A stretch of DNA of 32,851 nucleotides from CAYLOP01 sp964385305 (GCA_964385305.1 CAYLOP010000021.1:1-32851), one strand, 5' to 3'; shown: positions 23,674 to 32,346, counted from the stretch's first letter. Notes: generated from the sequence alone by a model not told the origin. Translations and numbers: made by a program.

Positions 23674-24402
23674 ATGAATGTATCGGGGGGTTGGGCACTG
23701 GTTACCGGTGGCGCACATCGCGTGGGTGGCGCTATTTCCTCAGCACTGGCAGATGCTGGGTGCAATGTGATTGTGCACTATCATCATGCTGCGGAACAAG
23801 CCGAGGAGACAGCCAATCATGCGCGGACGTTTGGCGTACAGGCGCTCACGATTCAAGCCGACCTCGGAAAATATAAGAACATCCTCACATTGTTCAGCCA
23901 AGTCGACCACGAGGGGATCGAACTGGATTTTCTCATAAACTCTGCCGCCGTCATGCATGCATACAACCTGCTGGATGCCACGGAGGCAGACTGGCAACAC
24001 ACCATCGACCTCAACCTTAAAGCGCCGTTTTTCTGCATACAGCAAGCCGCAAGGAGAATGCAGGGGCGTGGCGGAGCCATCGTGAACATCTCAGATATCA
24101 TGGGGCTGCACCCGTGGAAACATTTTCCAATCCACTCGATCAGCAAGGCCGGAATTGAAATGCTGACTCGTGTCGCAGCACTGGCACTCGCTCCCGAGAT
24201 CCGCGTAAACGCCGTTGCCCCCGGGCCCGTCATCAAGCCTGATGGAATGACGGAGGATCGCTGGGAAAAACTAACATCCAGGCTTCCGCTACAGCACGGC
24301 GGAAGCGGCATGGATGTGGCGCGAGCTGTGATCTTTCTCTTTGAGAACGACTTCATCACAGGAGAGACGCTCGTCGTCGACGGGGGTGGGTTGCTTGAAT
24401 AA
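23674..24402 (+). CDS. SDR, pteridine-reductase/FolM-like, with altered active site
   Basis: 242 residues. Classical SDR fold: WALVTGGAHRVGGAIS cofactor site (pteridine-reductase-like TGGAxRxG), NSAAVM in place of NNAG, catalytic Ser in VNISD (S140), Lys in HSISKAG (K158) and C-terminal VNAVAPGPV and TGETLVVDGGGLL. The catalytic Tyr of YxxxK is replaced by His154 in HSISK. Family members reduce dihydrobiopterin, dihydromonapterin or related pterins with NADPH. The Tyr loss may mean a changed reaction or a non-enzymatic role. GGAGG is upstream of the ATG. It lies next to the cofactor-related operon but 154 bp before its first gene. Confidence 0.87.
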   Translation: MNVSGGWALVTGGAHRVGGAISSALADAGCNVIVHYHHAAEQAEETANHARTFGVQALTIQADLGKYKNILTLFSQVDHEGIELDFLINSAAVMHAYNLLDATEADWQHTIDLNLKAPFFCIQQAARRMQGRGGAIVNISDIMGLHPWKHFPIHSISKAGIEMLTRVAALALAPEIRVNAVAPGPVIKPDGMTEDRWEKLTSRLPLQHGGSGMDVARAVIFLFENDFITGETLVVDGGGLLE

Positions 24403-24556
24403 GCTTGCCTCCAATCTGCGGTATAGTTTAATCATGGCATAGCTGCTCGCGGACTATACAAAATCTGAAGCGGGCATCTAGGCGCATGACATCTTGAACT
24501 TACGCCTCGGGCAGGAGACAGAGGCGGTCCTATCCAAGAGTGAAAGGGTCTACGGC

Positions 24557-24985
24557 ATGCACCAAGATCCGCCCATACATGATCTCGTCCTCCGTCCTAT
24601 AGCTTCTATCGATGATCCCCCTGCGCAGCGCTGGATCGCACTGCGAGAGACGGACCACATCCTGCGTCGCTTTGGGCAGGCTGAAGTATTACGGATTTCA
24701 CCCAGTGCGTCCTCCACCCTCCGCCTCCGTCATCGCGCAGATGAAGTTTGGGCGTTGATCGACGGCTGTGTGGAATTCTTATGGCGCGATATGCGTGAAG
24801 ACTCCCCAACCTTCGGACGCACGTACCAAATCACATGTCATGAGCCCACACAAGTCCTCGTGCCATTCGGGGTTGCCTTTGGGGCTCGCGCTATCGACGA
24901 ACCCGCACTCCTGATCCGCGTGAGTACCCACGTCGACGATTCCCAGGAGGGTGATCGCATCATCCCTGTAGGGGACAGCAAATGA
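24557..24985 (+). CDS. Cupin / RmlC-like beta-barrel protein
   Basis: 142 residues from ATG 24557 (AAAGGG eight bases upstream; a TTG at 24494 has no site). Sequence features of a small cupin: LRHRADEVWALIDGCVEFLWRD (residues about 56-77), resembling the first cupin motif, and VLVPFGVAFGARAI (about 100-113) as the second. The pattern recalls sugar 3,4-ketoisomerases and dTDP-4-dehydrorhamnose epimerase relatives, but the metal-ligand set is incomplete, with one His in motif 1 and none in motif 2. Catalysis is therefore uncertain. Its stop overlaps the UbiA start (ATGA), placing it in a coupled operon with UbiA and MoeA. Confidence 0.7.
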   Translation: MHQDPPIHDLVLRPIASIDDPPAQRWIALRETDHILRRFGQAEVLRISPSASSTLRLRHRADEVWALIDGCVEFLWRDMREDSPTFGRTYQITCHEPTQVLVPFGVAFGARAIDEPALLIRVSTHVDDSQEGDRIIPVGDSK

Positions 24986-25896
24986 GTACTGCCTCAAAGG
25001 ACCTCCTTCATCTGGGTCGTGTAAGCCGGCCTCTTTACCTACTCGGCGGGACTATGCTTTATGGGCTTGGTGTTGCAATCGCCTCCTTTCTTGGAAAACC
25101 GCTAAGCATCCCACGCTACTTCCTTGGGCAAGGCCTGGTGACGTTCTTACAACTTACGGCGGTATTCCTGGAGGCCTACCACAAAGGCCAACCACAGGAT
25201 GCTCGGGGAAACGATTCGAAGGCTGCACCCGAAAACCTGCTCGTCCCAGGCGATCGATCCCAGCGTTTGGCGCTGTATGCGGCGATTGTGTGCATCGTAC
25301 TTGCAGGTACATTGGCTAGCGTTACACTTGCTCACGGGGGAATTCCCATAGTCTCCTGGCTGATTCTGGCGCTATGCGTCCTGGGGGCACTCCTCTACGG
25401 CGCGCCGCCTCTCAATCTAAAAACTTCAGGCTATGGCGAGATGACTGCATCTTTGCTTCTTACGATGTTTGTGCCAGCACTGGGCTTTTCCCTCCAAACC
25501 GGTACGCTGCATCGTCTGCTCCCGATGACAACCACACCCCTCCTGGCGCTCCATTTTGCACTGATGATCGCACTGCAAGTCCCTGACTATGCCTCCGACA
25601 TGAAATACAATAGGCGCAGGCTTATGGTACGTATAGGCTGGGCTTCCGCGATGTGGCTTCATGATATCGCCATCGCACTTGCAGTCTTGAGCACAGCCAT
25701 CGCTTTCGTGTATGGCTTGCCACCAAGAGTCGCTGCCGGCGCACTCATTGCACTCCCGCTAGCCATGGCACAAATATGGCAGATGGATCGCCTGCGGCGC
25801 GGTTTCCCGGCACGATGGCGCCCCCTTACCGTGGGTGCTATGGGCTTGTTCGGCTTGATGACCTATCTTGAACTGATCGGATACATACTGTCATAA
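24982..25896 (+). CDS. UbiA-family prenyltransferase-like protein, degenerate first Asp motif
   Basis: 304 residues, about eight or nine membrane helices. UbiA/MenA enzymes attach an isoprenyl chain to an aromatic ring with two Asp-rich Mg-diphosphate motifs. The second is present (VPDYASDMKYNRRR, D202 and D206), as is the LLYGAPPLNLKTSGYGE loop. The first, normally NDxxD(xxxD), is replaced by LEAYHKGQPQD (63-73), so the usual first metal site is missing. It may still use another residue set, or have lost transfer activity. It is coupled to the cupin gene (ATGA overlap) and one base before moeA. Confidence 0.78.
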   Translation: MSTASKDLLHLGRVSRPLYLLGGTMLYGLGVAIASFLGKPLSIPRYFLGQGLVTFLQLTAVFLEAYHKGQPQDARGNDSKAAPENLLVPGDRSQRLALYAAIVCIVLAGTLASVTLAHGGIPIVSWLILALCVLGALLYGAPPLNLKTSGYGEMTASLLLTMFVPALGFSLQTGTLHRLLPMTTTPLLALHFALMIALQVPDYASDMKYNRRRLMVRIGWASAMWLHDIAIALAVLSTAIAFVYGLPPRVAAGALIALPLAMAQIWQMDRLRRGFPARWRPLTVGAMGLFGLMTYLELIGYILS

Positions 25897-25897
25897 G

Positions 25898-27136
25898 ATG
25901 CCTGAATTCTTGCAACTAACACCACCTACAGAAGCGCTCAAACGCTTCCTAACCAAAATCCCTGCGATCAACTATCAGAAGGCGCAGACAATATCCACGC
26001 AGGACGGTCTCGGACGTGTCCTTGCGGAAGACGTTCACGCGCCCCACCCGCTCCCGCCCTTTGCACGCACGACCGTCGATGGGTACGCTGTTCGAGCGGC
26101 AGATACATATGGCGCCAGCATGAGCCTCCCAGCTTATCTGGTACGGATCGGTGAAGTGCACATGGGCACTTCGACGGATCTTTCCCTCACGCCGGGACAG
26201 GCCGCTCTCGTACACACAGGCGGCATGATCCCCGCAGGTAGCGATGCCGTGGTTATGCTGGAGGACACCCAACAAGCGCAGGAAGATGAGATTGAAATTT
26301 TAAAACCCGCCGCTGTGGGAGAGAACATCCTGCAGGTCGGTGAGGATGTGAAGGCGAGCGAGACTGTGTTGGCCCGAGGCGCGCGCCTGCGCCCACAGGA
26401 GATCGGGGGGCTGATGGCGCTTGGCATCGACCAGGTGCGCGTCACCATGACACCCCGTGTGGGCATTCTTTCTACCGGCGATGAAGTCGTTCCACCTCAT
26501 ACCGAACCCATGCCGGGTCAGGTGCGAGATATCAATTCATACACATTGGGTTCCCTTGTCGAGCGCGCTGGTGGGGAAGCGAACCTGCGCGGGATCATAC
26601 CGGATCATCTCGACGATCTGCGCGCTGCCGCGCAACGTGCACATGTCGAGGATGACCTCGTGGTTATCACGGCCGGCTCTTCTGTGAGCACACGCGACAT
26701 CACTGCGATCGTCATCAGCGAACTGGGAGAACCCGGCGTACTCGTGCACGGCATATCGATCAAGCCCGGAAAACCCACCATCTTAGCCGTCTGCGATGGG
26801 GTGCCGGTGATCGGTCTTCCTGGCAACCCTGTCAGCGCCCTTGTCGTCGCAGGTTTGTTTGTTGTACCGACGATCTACAAACTCATGGGGTGGGATGAAC
26901 CTTCACGGGAATCCTGCGTAACGGCACGCATGACGGCTAACATCGCATCTGTGGCGGGTCGCGAGGATTATTTACCTGTGCGTCTCAGGGCCGATGTAGA
27001 TGGTCTGCGTGCGGAGCCCGTCTACGGACGCTCCAACTTGATCTTCACCCTGGTGCGCGCCGATGGCCTCGTATGTATCCCGCCCGAAGTGACCGGGCTT
27101 GCTGTGGGGGATGAAGTCGTGGTTCGTTTATTCTGA
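25898..27136 (+). CDS. moeA: Molybdopterin molybdotransferase MoeA
   Basis: 412 residues, the usual MoeA length. It inserts molybdate into adenylylated molybdopterin in the last step of Moco synthesis. Domain order: MoeA N-terminal domains with PPFARTTVDGYAVRA (about 48-62), the MoCF/MogA-like domain with ILSTGDEVV (about 188-196), VVITAGSSVSTRD, HGISIKPGKPT and GLPGNPVSALV (about 305-315), then the C-terminal beta domain. All recognised motifs are intact, although the GGxS loop reads AGSS. It is separated from UbiA by a single base, so likely the same mRNA. Confidence 0.94.
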   Translation: MPEFLQLTPPTEALKRFLTKIPAINYQKAQTISTQDGLGRVLAEDVHAPHPLPPFARTTVDGYAVRAADTYGASMSLPAYLVRIGEVHMGTSTDLSLTPGQAALVHTGGMIPAGSDAVVMLEDTQQAQEDEIEILKPAAVGENILQVGEDVKASETVLARGARLRPQEIGGLMALGIDQVRVTMTPRVGILSTGDEVVPPHTEPMPGQVRDINSYTLGSLVERAGGEANLRGIIPDHLDDLRAAAQRAHVEDDLVVITAGSSVSTRDITAIVISELGEPGVLVHGISIKPGKPTILAVCDGVPVIGLPGNPVSALVVAGLFVVPTIYKLMGWDEPSRESCVTARMTANIASVAGREDYLPVRLRADVDGLRAEPVYGRSNLIFTLVRADGLVCIPPEVTGLAVGDEVVVRLF

Positions 27137-27236
27137 AAAATGGGTTTTCGATCAATACCTTACTGCCAACTAGGGAGCGCATCCAAGAGACCCAGACGTC
27201 GCAGTTATAGACTTTTGAGATGGAGGAAACAGGAAG

Positions 27237-28184
27237 TTGCATCACACTGAGCCCAAGCTGGATCTGCGATCTCTCCATGCTTTTAGAATGATGGCATTCC
27301 TTCTGTGGATCATCGCAGTTGGTCTCCTCGCCGGCTGTGCAGGTGAGCCTATCCTGGCAGTCAGCACGACGGTAGAAGTGACCCGATCTGCGACCCCAAC
27401 CGAGACTCTGGTGCCTACGGCCACACCCATTCCAACTCGCCAGCGTACGGCTACACCAAAGCCCACAGCCCTGCTCTCCCCCACGCCTACATGGATAGCG
27501 ATGGGACCTGGTGAGGTAAACATCCCCATTTTGCTCTATCACCGTGTCCTGCCAGATCCCAAGTCGCTGCTGTACACTGTCGAGATTCAAGCTTTTACCG
27601 ATCAGATGGAATCTCTGGCGCAGCTCGGCTATCAGTCCATCTGGGTATCCCAGCTGCGAGAAGCGATCGTTTACGGCGCAGAACTCCCACCCAAACCCAT
27701 CATCATCACTTTCGATGATGGCAACCTCGACAATTACGAGCATGCTTTTCCCATCATGCACGCATACAGTTTCTTCGGCACCGTCTATATCGTCGCCAAT
27801 CGCCTGGGCGCGAAGGACTACTTATCCACGCCGCAACTCAAGGAGATGATGGCGGCCGGATGGGAGATCGGCTCTCACAGCATGACGCACGCAGATCTGA
27901 CTGCGATTCCATCATCCCAGCTCCGGGAGGAAATCCTGGGCTCTCGCCTGCGGTTGGAAACCGAGTTGGATATTCCGATCCAGTCCTTTGCCTACCCTTA
28001 TGGCAGCGTCAACCCCCAGATCGCTGCAAAAGTGAACCGTTACGGGTACTTCGCGGGCATGGGATTGGGAAAATTCACCACGCATAATACGGGGAGCCTT
28101 TTTTATCTTGACCGCCTCGAGATTCGCGGGACAATGTCCTTGGAAGCTTTTCGATCCCTTCTGGAAGGCAACGAGGAACCATGA
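27237..28184 (+). CDS. Lipoprotein polysaccharide deacetylase (CE4)
   Basis: 315 residues. The signal peptide (about 15-33) ends in lipobox LLAGC (Cys34), followed by a Thr/Pro-rich linker (about 42-85) that extends the enzyme from the membrane. NodB-type CE4 domain: PILLYHRV, IITFDDGNLDN (metal and base Asp), GWEIGSHSMTHADL (HxxxH metal ligands) and FAYPYG. It removes N-acetyl groups from GlcNAc polymers such as peptidoglycan or an exopolysaccharide. The TTG start has GGAGG about 10 bases upstream; ATG 27288 lacks a ribosome site and would cut the signal. The stop overlaps the next start, an odd partner for this enzyme. Confidence 0.88.
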   Translation: MHHTEPKLDLRSLHAFRMMAFLLWIIAVGLLAGCAGEPILAVSTTVEVTRSATPTETLVPTATPIPTRQRTATPKPTALLSPTPTWIAMGPGEVNIPILLYHRVLPDPKSLLYTVEIQAFTDQMESLAQLGYQSIWVSQLREAIVYGAELPPKPIIITFDDGNLDNYEHAFPIMHAYSFFGTVYIVANRLGAKDYLSTPQLKEMMAAGWEIGSHSMTHADLTAIPSSQLREEILGSRLRLETELDIPIQSFAYPYGSVNPQIAAKVNRYGYFAGMGLGKFTTHNTGSLFYLDRLEIRGTMSLEAFRSLLEGNEEP

Positions 28185-30220
28185 CCAAGCGTTCAAAACG
28201 TGACTCAATCTACCTTCACGACATCCCCCTCGAGCATGCCTGGTCCGCCTTCACCGAGGCACTAGAACGCGCCCACCTTTGGGGCGGATTGGAGAAGGAG
28301 CAAATCCCGCTCGACCGAGCTCTTGGCCGTGTGACGGCGGAACCCGTTTGGGCGAAGATCTCCTCGCCCCATTATCATGCCGCTGCGATGGACGGCTATG
28401 CGTTGCGTGCAGCGGAATCCGACGGAGCTACTGACCGTTCGCCGGTGACGCTTACGATCGGTGACCACGCCACCTACGTCGACACAGGTGATGCGATGCC
28501 GCCCTGGGCCGACGCTGTCGTTCCGGTTGAGCAGGTCGAACGCATCCATAGCCAAGCAGGCGAGCTCGAAGCCATCCGCCTGCGTGCTGGATTGGCGCCC
28601 TGGAGCCATGTGCGTCCCATGGGCGAAGACATGGTCGCCACCGAGCTTGTACTTCCCGCCGGCCGCATCCTGCAGCCCGTTGATCTGGGTGCGATTGCAG
28701 GTAGCGGGCATGATACCGTGAACGTCTGGCGTAAGCCGCGTGTGGCGATCATCCCAACCGGCACAGAGCTTGTCCCTCCAGGCACAGCGGTTCAAGCGGG
28801 AGATATCATCGAATACAACTCGCTTGTACTCGCCGCCCAAGTTGAATCCTGGGGCGGCAGCGCCACGCGCTATCCTATCGTCCAAGATGATCTCAAGATC
28901 ATTCGCACCACCGTCGCCGATGCCAGTGTTCAGCACGATCTCGTGTTGATCAACGCGGGCTCATCCGCAGGCTCCGAAGATTTCACGGCTACGATCGTTC
29001 AAGATTTAGGCGACCTGATCGCGCATGGCGTCGCCGTACGCCCAGGTCACCCGGTTATCCTGGGGATGATCGAGCGCGCGCCCGCCACGGCGGGCAGCGG
29101 CATCGGAGGCGATGGCGCCGGTATGGCAGATGCCCCACCGGAATCCATGACGTATCCGAGTTCCAGCGTTCCCGTGATCGGCGTCCCTGGCTACCCGGTA
29201 TCCGCCGCACTCACCGCTGAGATCTTTGTCAAGCCGCTTCTTACTCGCTGGCAAGGACTGCAACCCCAAGCACCTCGCACAATTGAAGCCGTTATGACGC
29301 GTAAAGTGCACTCCTCGCTGGGTGATGATGAATTTCTGCGAGTGACCGTTGGCAACGTGGGTGATCGCTATATTGCCGCGCCACTATCACGCGGCGCCGG
29401 TGTGATCACCTCACTCGTGCGCGCCGATGGGATTGTGCTCATCCCAGCAGGCGTACAGGGCATCCAGGCTGGCGAGAAGGTGCGCGTCCAGCTCTACCGA
29501 GCCTTAGACGAGATCGAGCGCACCATCCTTGTGCTTGGATCCCATGATCTCACAATTGATCTGATGGCGCAGTTCCTTGCCCCCCACGGTGCACGCCTAA
29601 GTTCCGCTAATCTCGGCAGCCTGGGTGGCTTGATCGCGCTACGACGCGCCGAAGCACACCTCGCCGGCAGTCATCTGCTCGACCCAGATACCGGGGAATA
29701 CAACCTGGCATACGTCCAGAAATACTTGCCAGGCATCCCGGTCGTCGTTGTCGGGCTAGTGAACCGCGAACAGGGGCTTCTCGTCGCGAAGGGCAACCCA
29801 ATGCAGATCTCCGGCTTGGAGGATCTTGCACGCGAGGACATCCAGTTCATCAATCGGCAGCGAGGCGCTGGCACTCGCCTGCTCCTCGACTATCACCTGG
29901 CCCAACTTGGAATCGAAACCACGGCTGTCCAGGGCTATGGACGCGAGGAGTTCACTCACCTGGCCGTAGCCGCCGCTGTCGCTTCGCAGCGTGCAGACTG
30001 TGGATTGGGCATCCGTGCCGCCGCCGGAGCCCTCGGTCTTGATTTTATCCAGCTCTTCCAGGAGCGTTACGATCTGATCATCCCCAAAGTACACTACGAT
30101 AGCCGCAAGCTTGAGCCGCTGCTCCGTCTGCTCGAGGATGCAGGCTTCAAGCAAGCGGTGAAAGCGCTACCGGGCTACAATATCGAACCCATGGGCGTGC
30201 ATATCGCCGAATTTGAGTAA
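28181..30220 (+). CDS. MoeA-like protein fused to a PBP-like domain
   Basis: 679 residues. 1-435 is a full MoeA architecture: SSPHYHAAAMDGYALRA (around 62-78), YVDTGDAMPPWADAVV, IIPTGTELVPPG in the MoCF domain, LINAGSSAGSEDF, HGVAVRPGHPV and a variant GVPGYPVSAA (MoeA usually GxPGNPVSA). A Gly/Ala/Pro-rich insert (about 305-325) splits the MoCF domain. 440-679 is a PBP-like domain (PF12727 type: TILVLGSHDLTIDLMAQFL... FINRQRGAGTRLLLD...) that may sense or deliver molybdate or another ligand. It differs from the shorter moeA upstream and probably acts in Moco insertion or tuning. ATGA overlap with the deacetylase. Confidence 0.88.
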   Translation: MTKRSKRDSIYLHDIPLEHAWSAFTEALERAHLWGGLEKEQIPLDRALGRVTAEPVWAKISSPHYHAAAMDGYALRAAESDGATDRSPVTLTIGDHATYVDTGDAMPPWADAVVPVEQVERIHSQAGELEAIRLRAGLAPWSHVRPMGEDMVATELVLPAGRILQPVDLGAIAGSGHDTVNVWRKPRVAIIPTGTELVPPGTAVQAGDIIEYNSLVLAAQVESWGGSATRYPIVQDDLKIIRTTVADASVQHDLVLINAGSSAGSEDFTATIVQDLGDLIAHGVAVRPGHPVILGMIERAPATAGSGIGGDGAGMADAPPESMTYPSSSVPVIGVPGYPVSAALTAEIFVKPLLTRWQGLQPQAPRTIEAVMTRKVHSSLGDDEFLRVTVGNVGDRYIAAPLSRGAGVITSLVRADGIVLIPAGVQGIQAGEKVRVQLYRALDEIERTILVLGSHDLTIDLMAQFLAPHGARLSSANLGSLGGLIALRRAEAHLAGSHLLDPDTGEYNLAYVQKYLPGIPVVVVGLVNREQGLLVAKGNPMQISGLEDLAREDIQFINRQRGAGTRLLLDYHLAQLGIETTAVQGYGREEFTHLAVAAAVASQRADCGLGIRAAAGALGLDFIQLFQERYDLIIPKVHYDSRKLEPLLRLLEDAGFKQAVKALPGYNIEPMGVHIAEFE

Positions 30221-30384
30221 TCCATCTCGACTTTCTTTTTAGACTTGAAAGGACTTACAACAACGAGAACACAACGAGCCAATAGAAGAATACCCGGCAA
30301 ATCATGGTGTTTATCTCAGTAGACTTTCCCACAGCATGCGGGTGACGTATAGAAGTTGCTGACAAAGAACCAGGAGGGTTGATC

Positions 30385-30852
30385 ATGTCAGGACCACAAT
30401 CCGGCGATCCGGCTCCCGACTTCGAATTGCTTTCCGACGACGGGGAACCCATCAAGCTAAGTGATTACAAGGGGAAATATGTTGTGCTGTATTTTTACCC
30501 ACGCGCCGACACCCCAGGTTGCACGAAAGAAGCCTGCAGCTTCCGCGACGACTACAGCGCCTACCAGGAACGTGATATCGTCATCCTTGGCGTCAGCCCA
30601 GACACGGTGGCGAAACAAGCCAAGTTCAAAGCAAAACACAACCTGCCGTTTACCCTGCTCGACGACACGCAGCACTACGTGAGTCAGATGTATGGTGTTT
30701 GGGGATTGAAGAAATTCATGGGGCGCGAGTATATGGGTGTGCACCGAACGACATTCCTAATCGATCCGCAGGGGAAAGTCGTCCAGGTCTTCGAAAAGGT
30801 CAAACCGGCTGAGCACAGCCAGGAGATCCTTGAAGCGCTCGAAGAGGCATAA
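30385..30852 (+). CDS. bcp: Thioredoxin-dependent thiol peroxidase Bcp (PrxQ)
   Basis: 155 residues from ATG 30385, which has AGGAGGG six to seven bases upstream; an earlier TTG at 30379 abuts the ribosome site. Peroxiredoxin fold with GDPAPDFEL, KYVVLYFYPRADTPGCTKEAC, in which C46 is peroxidatic and C51 resolving, the classic Bcp spacing, and VHRTTFLIDPQGKV near the end. It reduces H2O2 and organic hydroperoxides using thioredoxin. It is monocistronic. No OxyR-like box was seen. Confidence 0.95.
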   Translation: MSGPQSGDPAPDFELLSDDGEPIKLSDYKGKYVVLYFYPRADTPGCTKEACSFRDDYSAYQERDIVILGVSPDTVAKQAKFKAKHNLPFTLLDDTQHYVSQMYGVWGLKKFMGREYMGVHRTTFLIDPQGKVVQVFEKVKPAEHSQEILEALEEA

Positions 30853-31325
30853 GTGATCACTGATTCTATTTATAGAAACTTATAGACAAATCACCAAAGA
30901 CCTTTGATCCTAGAGCTCCCGTCGAACAATTATGTTAGGACTAATTGTCCGTTTTCGTGCGATATGACATCTGACGCTGCGGGTTGTGATTAATAGCAAT
31001 TGTCTAACAACAGGGGTTGTTTATAATGCTGATGTCGTCACTTGGCCAATGGTCAGTGTTGCGACCGCCCCCGGGCTTGCCCCCCTCAGGTCTGGGGGTG
31101 CTCCTATTTAAAGGGGATACATACAAATCAAGGGTACACTGATTCCTCTCCAGCGCCCCACCTCGCACACCTGCCAGATCCGGGAACATCCCATGTGGTG
31201 GTACAATCCAAGCATCTTTTCTCCACATTAACCATCCCAGTCGAGACCTTCTCAAATGAGAACACTTTTCTAAAACGTACTCGCTTCAAGGGGATGGAAT
31301 GTGATCATCTAGAGGAGGCAGTCTT
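30853..31325. other. Intergenic with mscL promoter and long leader
   Basis: No convincing gene. It holds a small palindrome TTCTATTTATAGAA (30864-30877) after bcp, the promoter at 31000-31027, a strong hairpin CCCCC (31081-31085) and GGGGG (31094-31098) about 50 nt past the predicted start, and about 230 further bases before mscL. The hairpin could end a short transcript or be part of the mscL leader. Confidence 0.4.
31000..31027 (+). promoter_or_regulatory. Promoter whose spacer is an inverted repeat
   Basis: TTGTCT (31000-31005), 16-bp spacer, consensus TATAAT (31022-31027). The whole spacer is a perfect inverted repeat, AACAAC-AGGG-GTTGTT (31006-31021), well placed for a repressor or activator. 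The next gene downstream is mscL, with a leader of about 290 nt. Confidence 0.55.
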
Positions 31326-31778
31326 ATGTTGAAGGAATTTCGAGCGTTTGTTATGCGCGGCAGCGTAGTGGATCTAGCCGTGGGCATCATTATCGGCTCG
31401 GCCTTTGGTGCAATTGTGAACTCGCTCGTCAACGACATACTCATGCCACCGATCGGTTTGCTCCTTGGAAAGGTCGATTTCTCTAACCTGTTCGTCACGA
31501 TGCAAGCCGGCGATCCCAACGGTCCTTACGCAACACTCGCCGACGCGCAGGCGGCCGGAGCGGTCTCGCTTAACTATGGCCTTTTCATCAACACACTCAT
31601 TAGCTTCCTGATTGTAGCGATTGCTATCTTCTTTATTATCCGCGCCATTAATCGTATGCAGCGCGAAGAGGAGGCACCCGCGCCGACGATGAAAGATTGT
31701 CCGTTTTGCCGCTCGAGCATCGCGCTTGAGGCCACGCGCTGTCCATATTGCACCTCGGAGCTCGCCGCTACCAACTGA
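31326..31778 (+). CDS. mscL: Large-conductance mechanosensitive channel MscL with zinc ribbon
   Basis: 150 residues. The N-terminal MscL signature FRAFVMRGSVVDLAVGIIIGSAFGAIVNSLVNDILMPPIG spans the amphipathic helix and TM1. A periplasmic loop (50-85) and TM2 (about 86-108) follow. The channel opens on hypo-osmotic shock and releases solutes. After the cytoplasmic helix there is an added C-terminal zinc ribbon, CPFC (C125, C128) and CPYC (C139, C142), in place of the usual helical bundle end. This tail occurs in some other MscL proteins. The GAGGAGG ribosome site is 7 bases before ATG. Confidence 0.95.
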   Translation: MLKEFRAFVMRGSVVDLAVGIIIGSAFGAIVNSLVNDILMPPIGLLLGKVDFSNLFVTMQAGDPNGPYATLADAQAAGAVSLNYGLFINTLISFLIVAIAIFFIIRAINRMQREEEAPAPTMKDCPFCRSSIALEATRCPYCTSELAATN

Positions 31779-31828
31779 AACGGTACGGATGGGCAAAGAC
31801 TGATTCGGGTTAGAACACCTGGTAGAGG

Positions 31829-32221
31829 ATGGATTTATTGGTATCCGATCGATCGCGTGAACCAAAAGTGGATGCGTATGTCAAGAAGCAAGGTGGCTGG
31901 AAAGCAGAAGTCTTAGAACAACTTCGTACACTGGTGCTCGAGAGCGCACCCGAAGCACGCGAGGCCTACAAGTGGGCTCAACCCGTACATGAGGTCAACG
32001 GCCCATTCTGCACCATGAAAGCCTTCAAAAACCATATCAGTTTTGGCTTTTGGCGCGGGGTCGAGTTGAAGGATCCGCACAGCCTACTCGGCGGCTCTGG
32101 CGATAAGATGCGTCATGTCCGCCTCACACAGGTCGAAGACATCCAGGAAGAAGCTTTTCGCGACTTCGTTCGCCAGGCTGTCAAGCTAAACCAATCAAAG
32201 GGCGATCCGACCAAAGGCTGA
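31829..32221 (+). CDS. DUF1801 domain protein
   Basis: 130 residues. The pattern (VDAYVKKQGGWKAEVLEQLRTLVLESAPEAREAYKWAQPVHEVNGPFCTMKAFKNHISFGFWRG) fits the DUF1801/YdhG-like fold, a small alpha+beta domain related to frataxin-like folds. The family's role is unknown. The start ATG has AGAGG just upstream. The gene lies 50 bp after mscL on the same strand, so may be co-transcribed. Confidence 0.82.
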   Translation: MDLLVSDRSREPKVDAYVKKQGGWKAEVLEQLRTLVLESAPEAREAYKWAQPVHEVNGPFCTMKAFKNHISFGFWRGVELKDPHSLLGGSGDKMRHVRLTQVEDIQEEAFRDFVRQAVKLNQSKGDPTKG

Positions 32222-32317
32222 AGCGCGCTATTCTTATTACAATAGGCGCAAATCAAATTGCAACCTATCTGATCTGCTGCGGTTGTACATTTTCGTCTTT
32301 CATACGCATGGAGGGTT

Positions 32318-32346
32318 TTGATTTTTATTCGATCTTTGCCTATAGT
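32318..32346 (+). promoter_or_regulatory. Promoter of the ICMT-like gene
   Basis: TTGATT (32318-32323), 17 bp, TATAGT (32341-32346, 5/6). It is about 58 bp upstream of the ATG at 32405. Confidence 0.5.
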
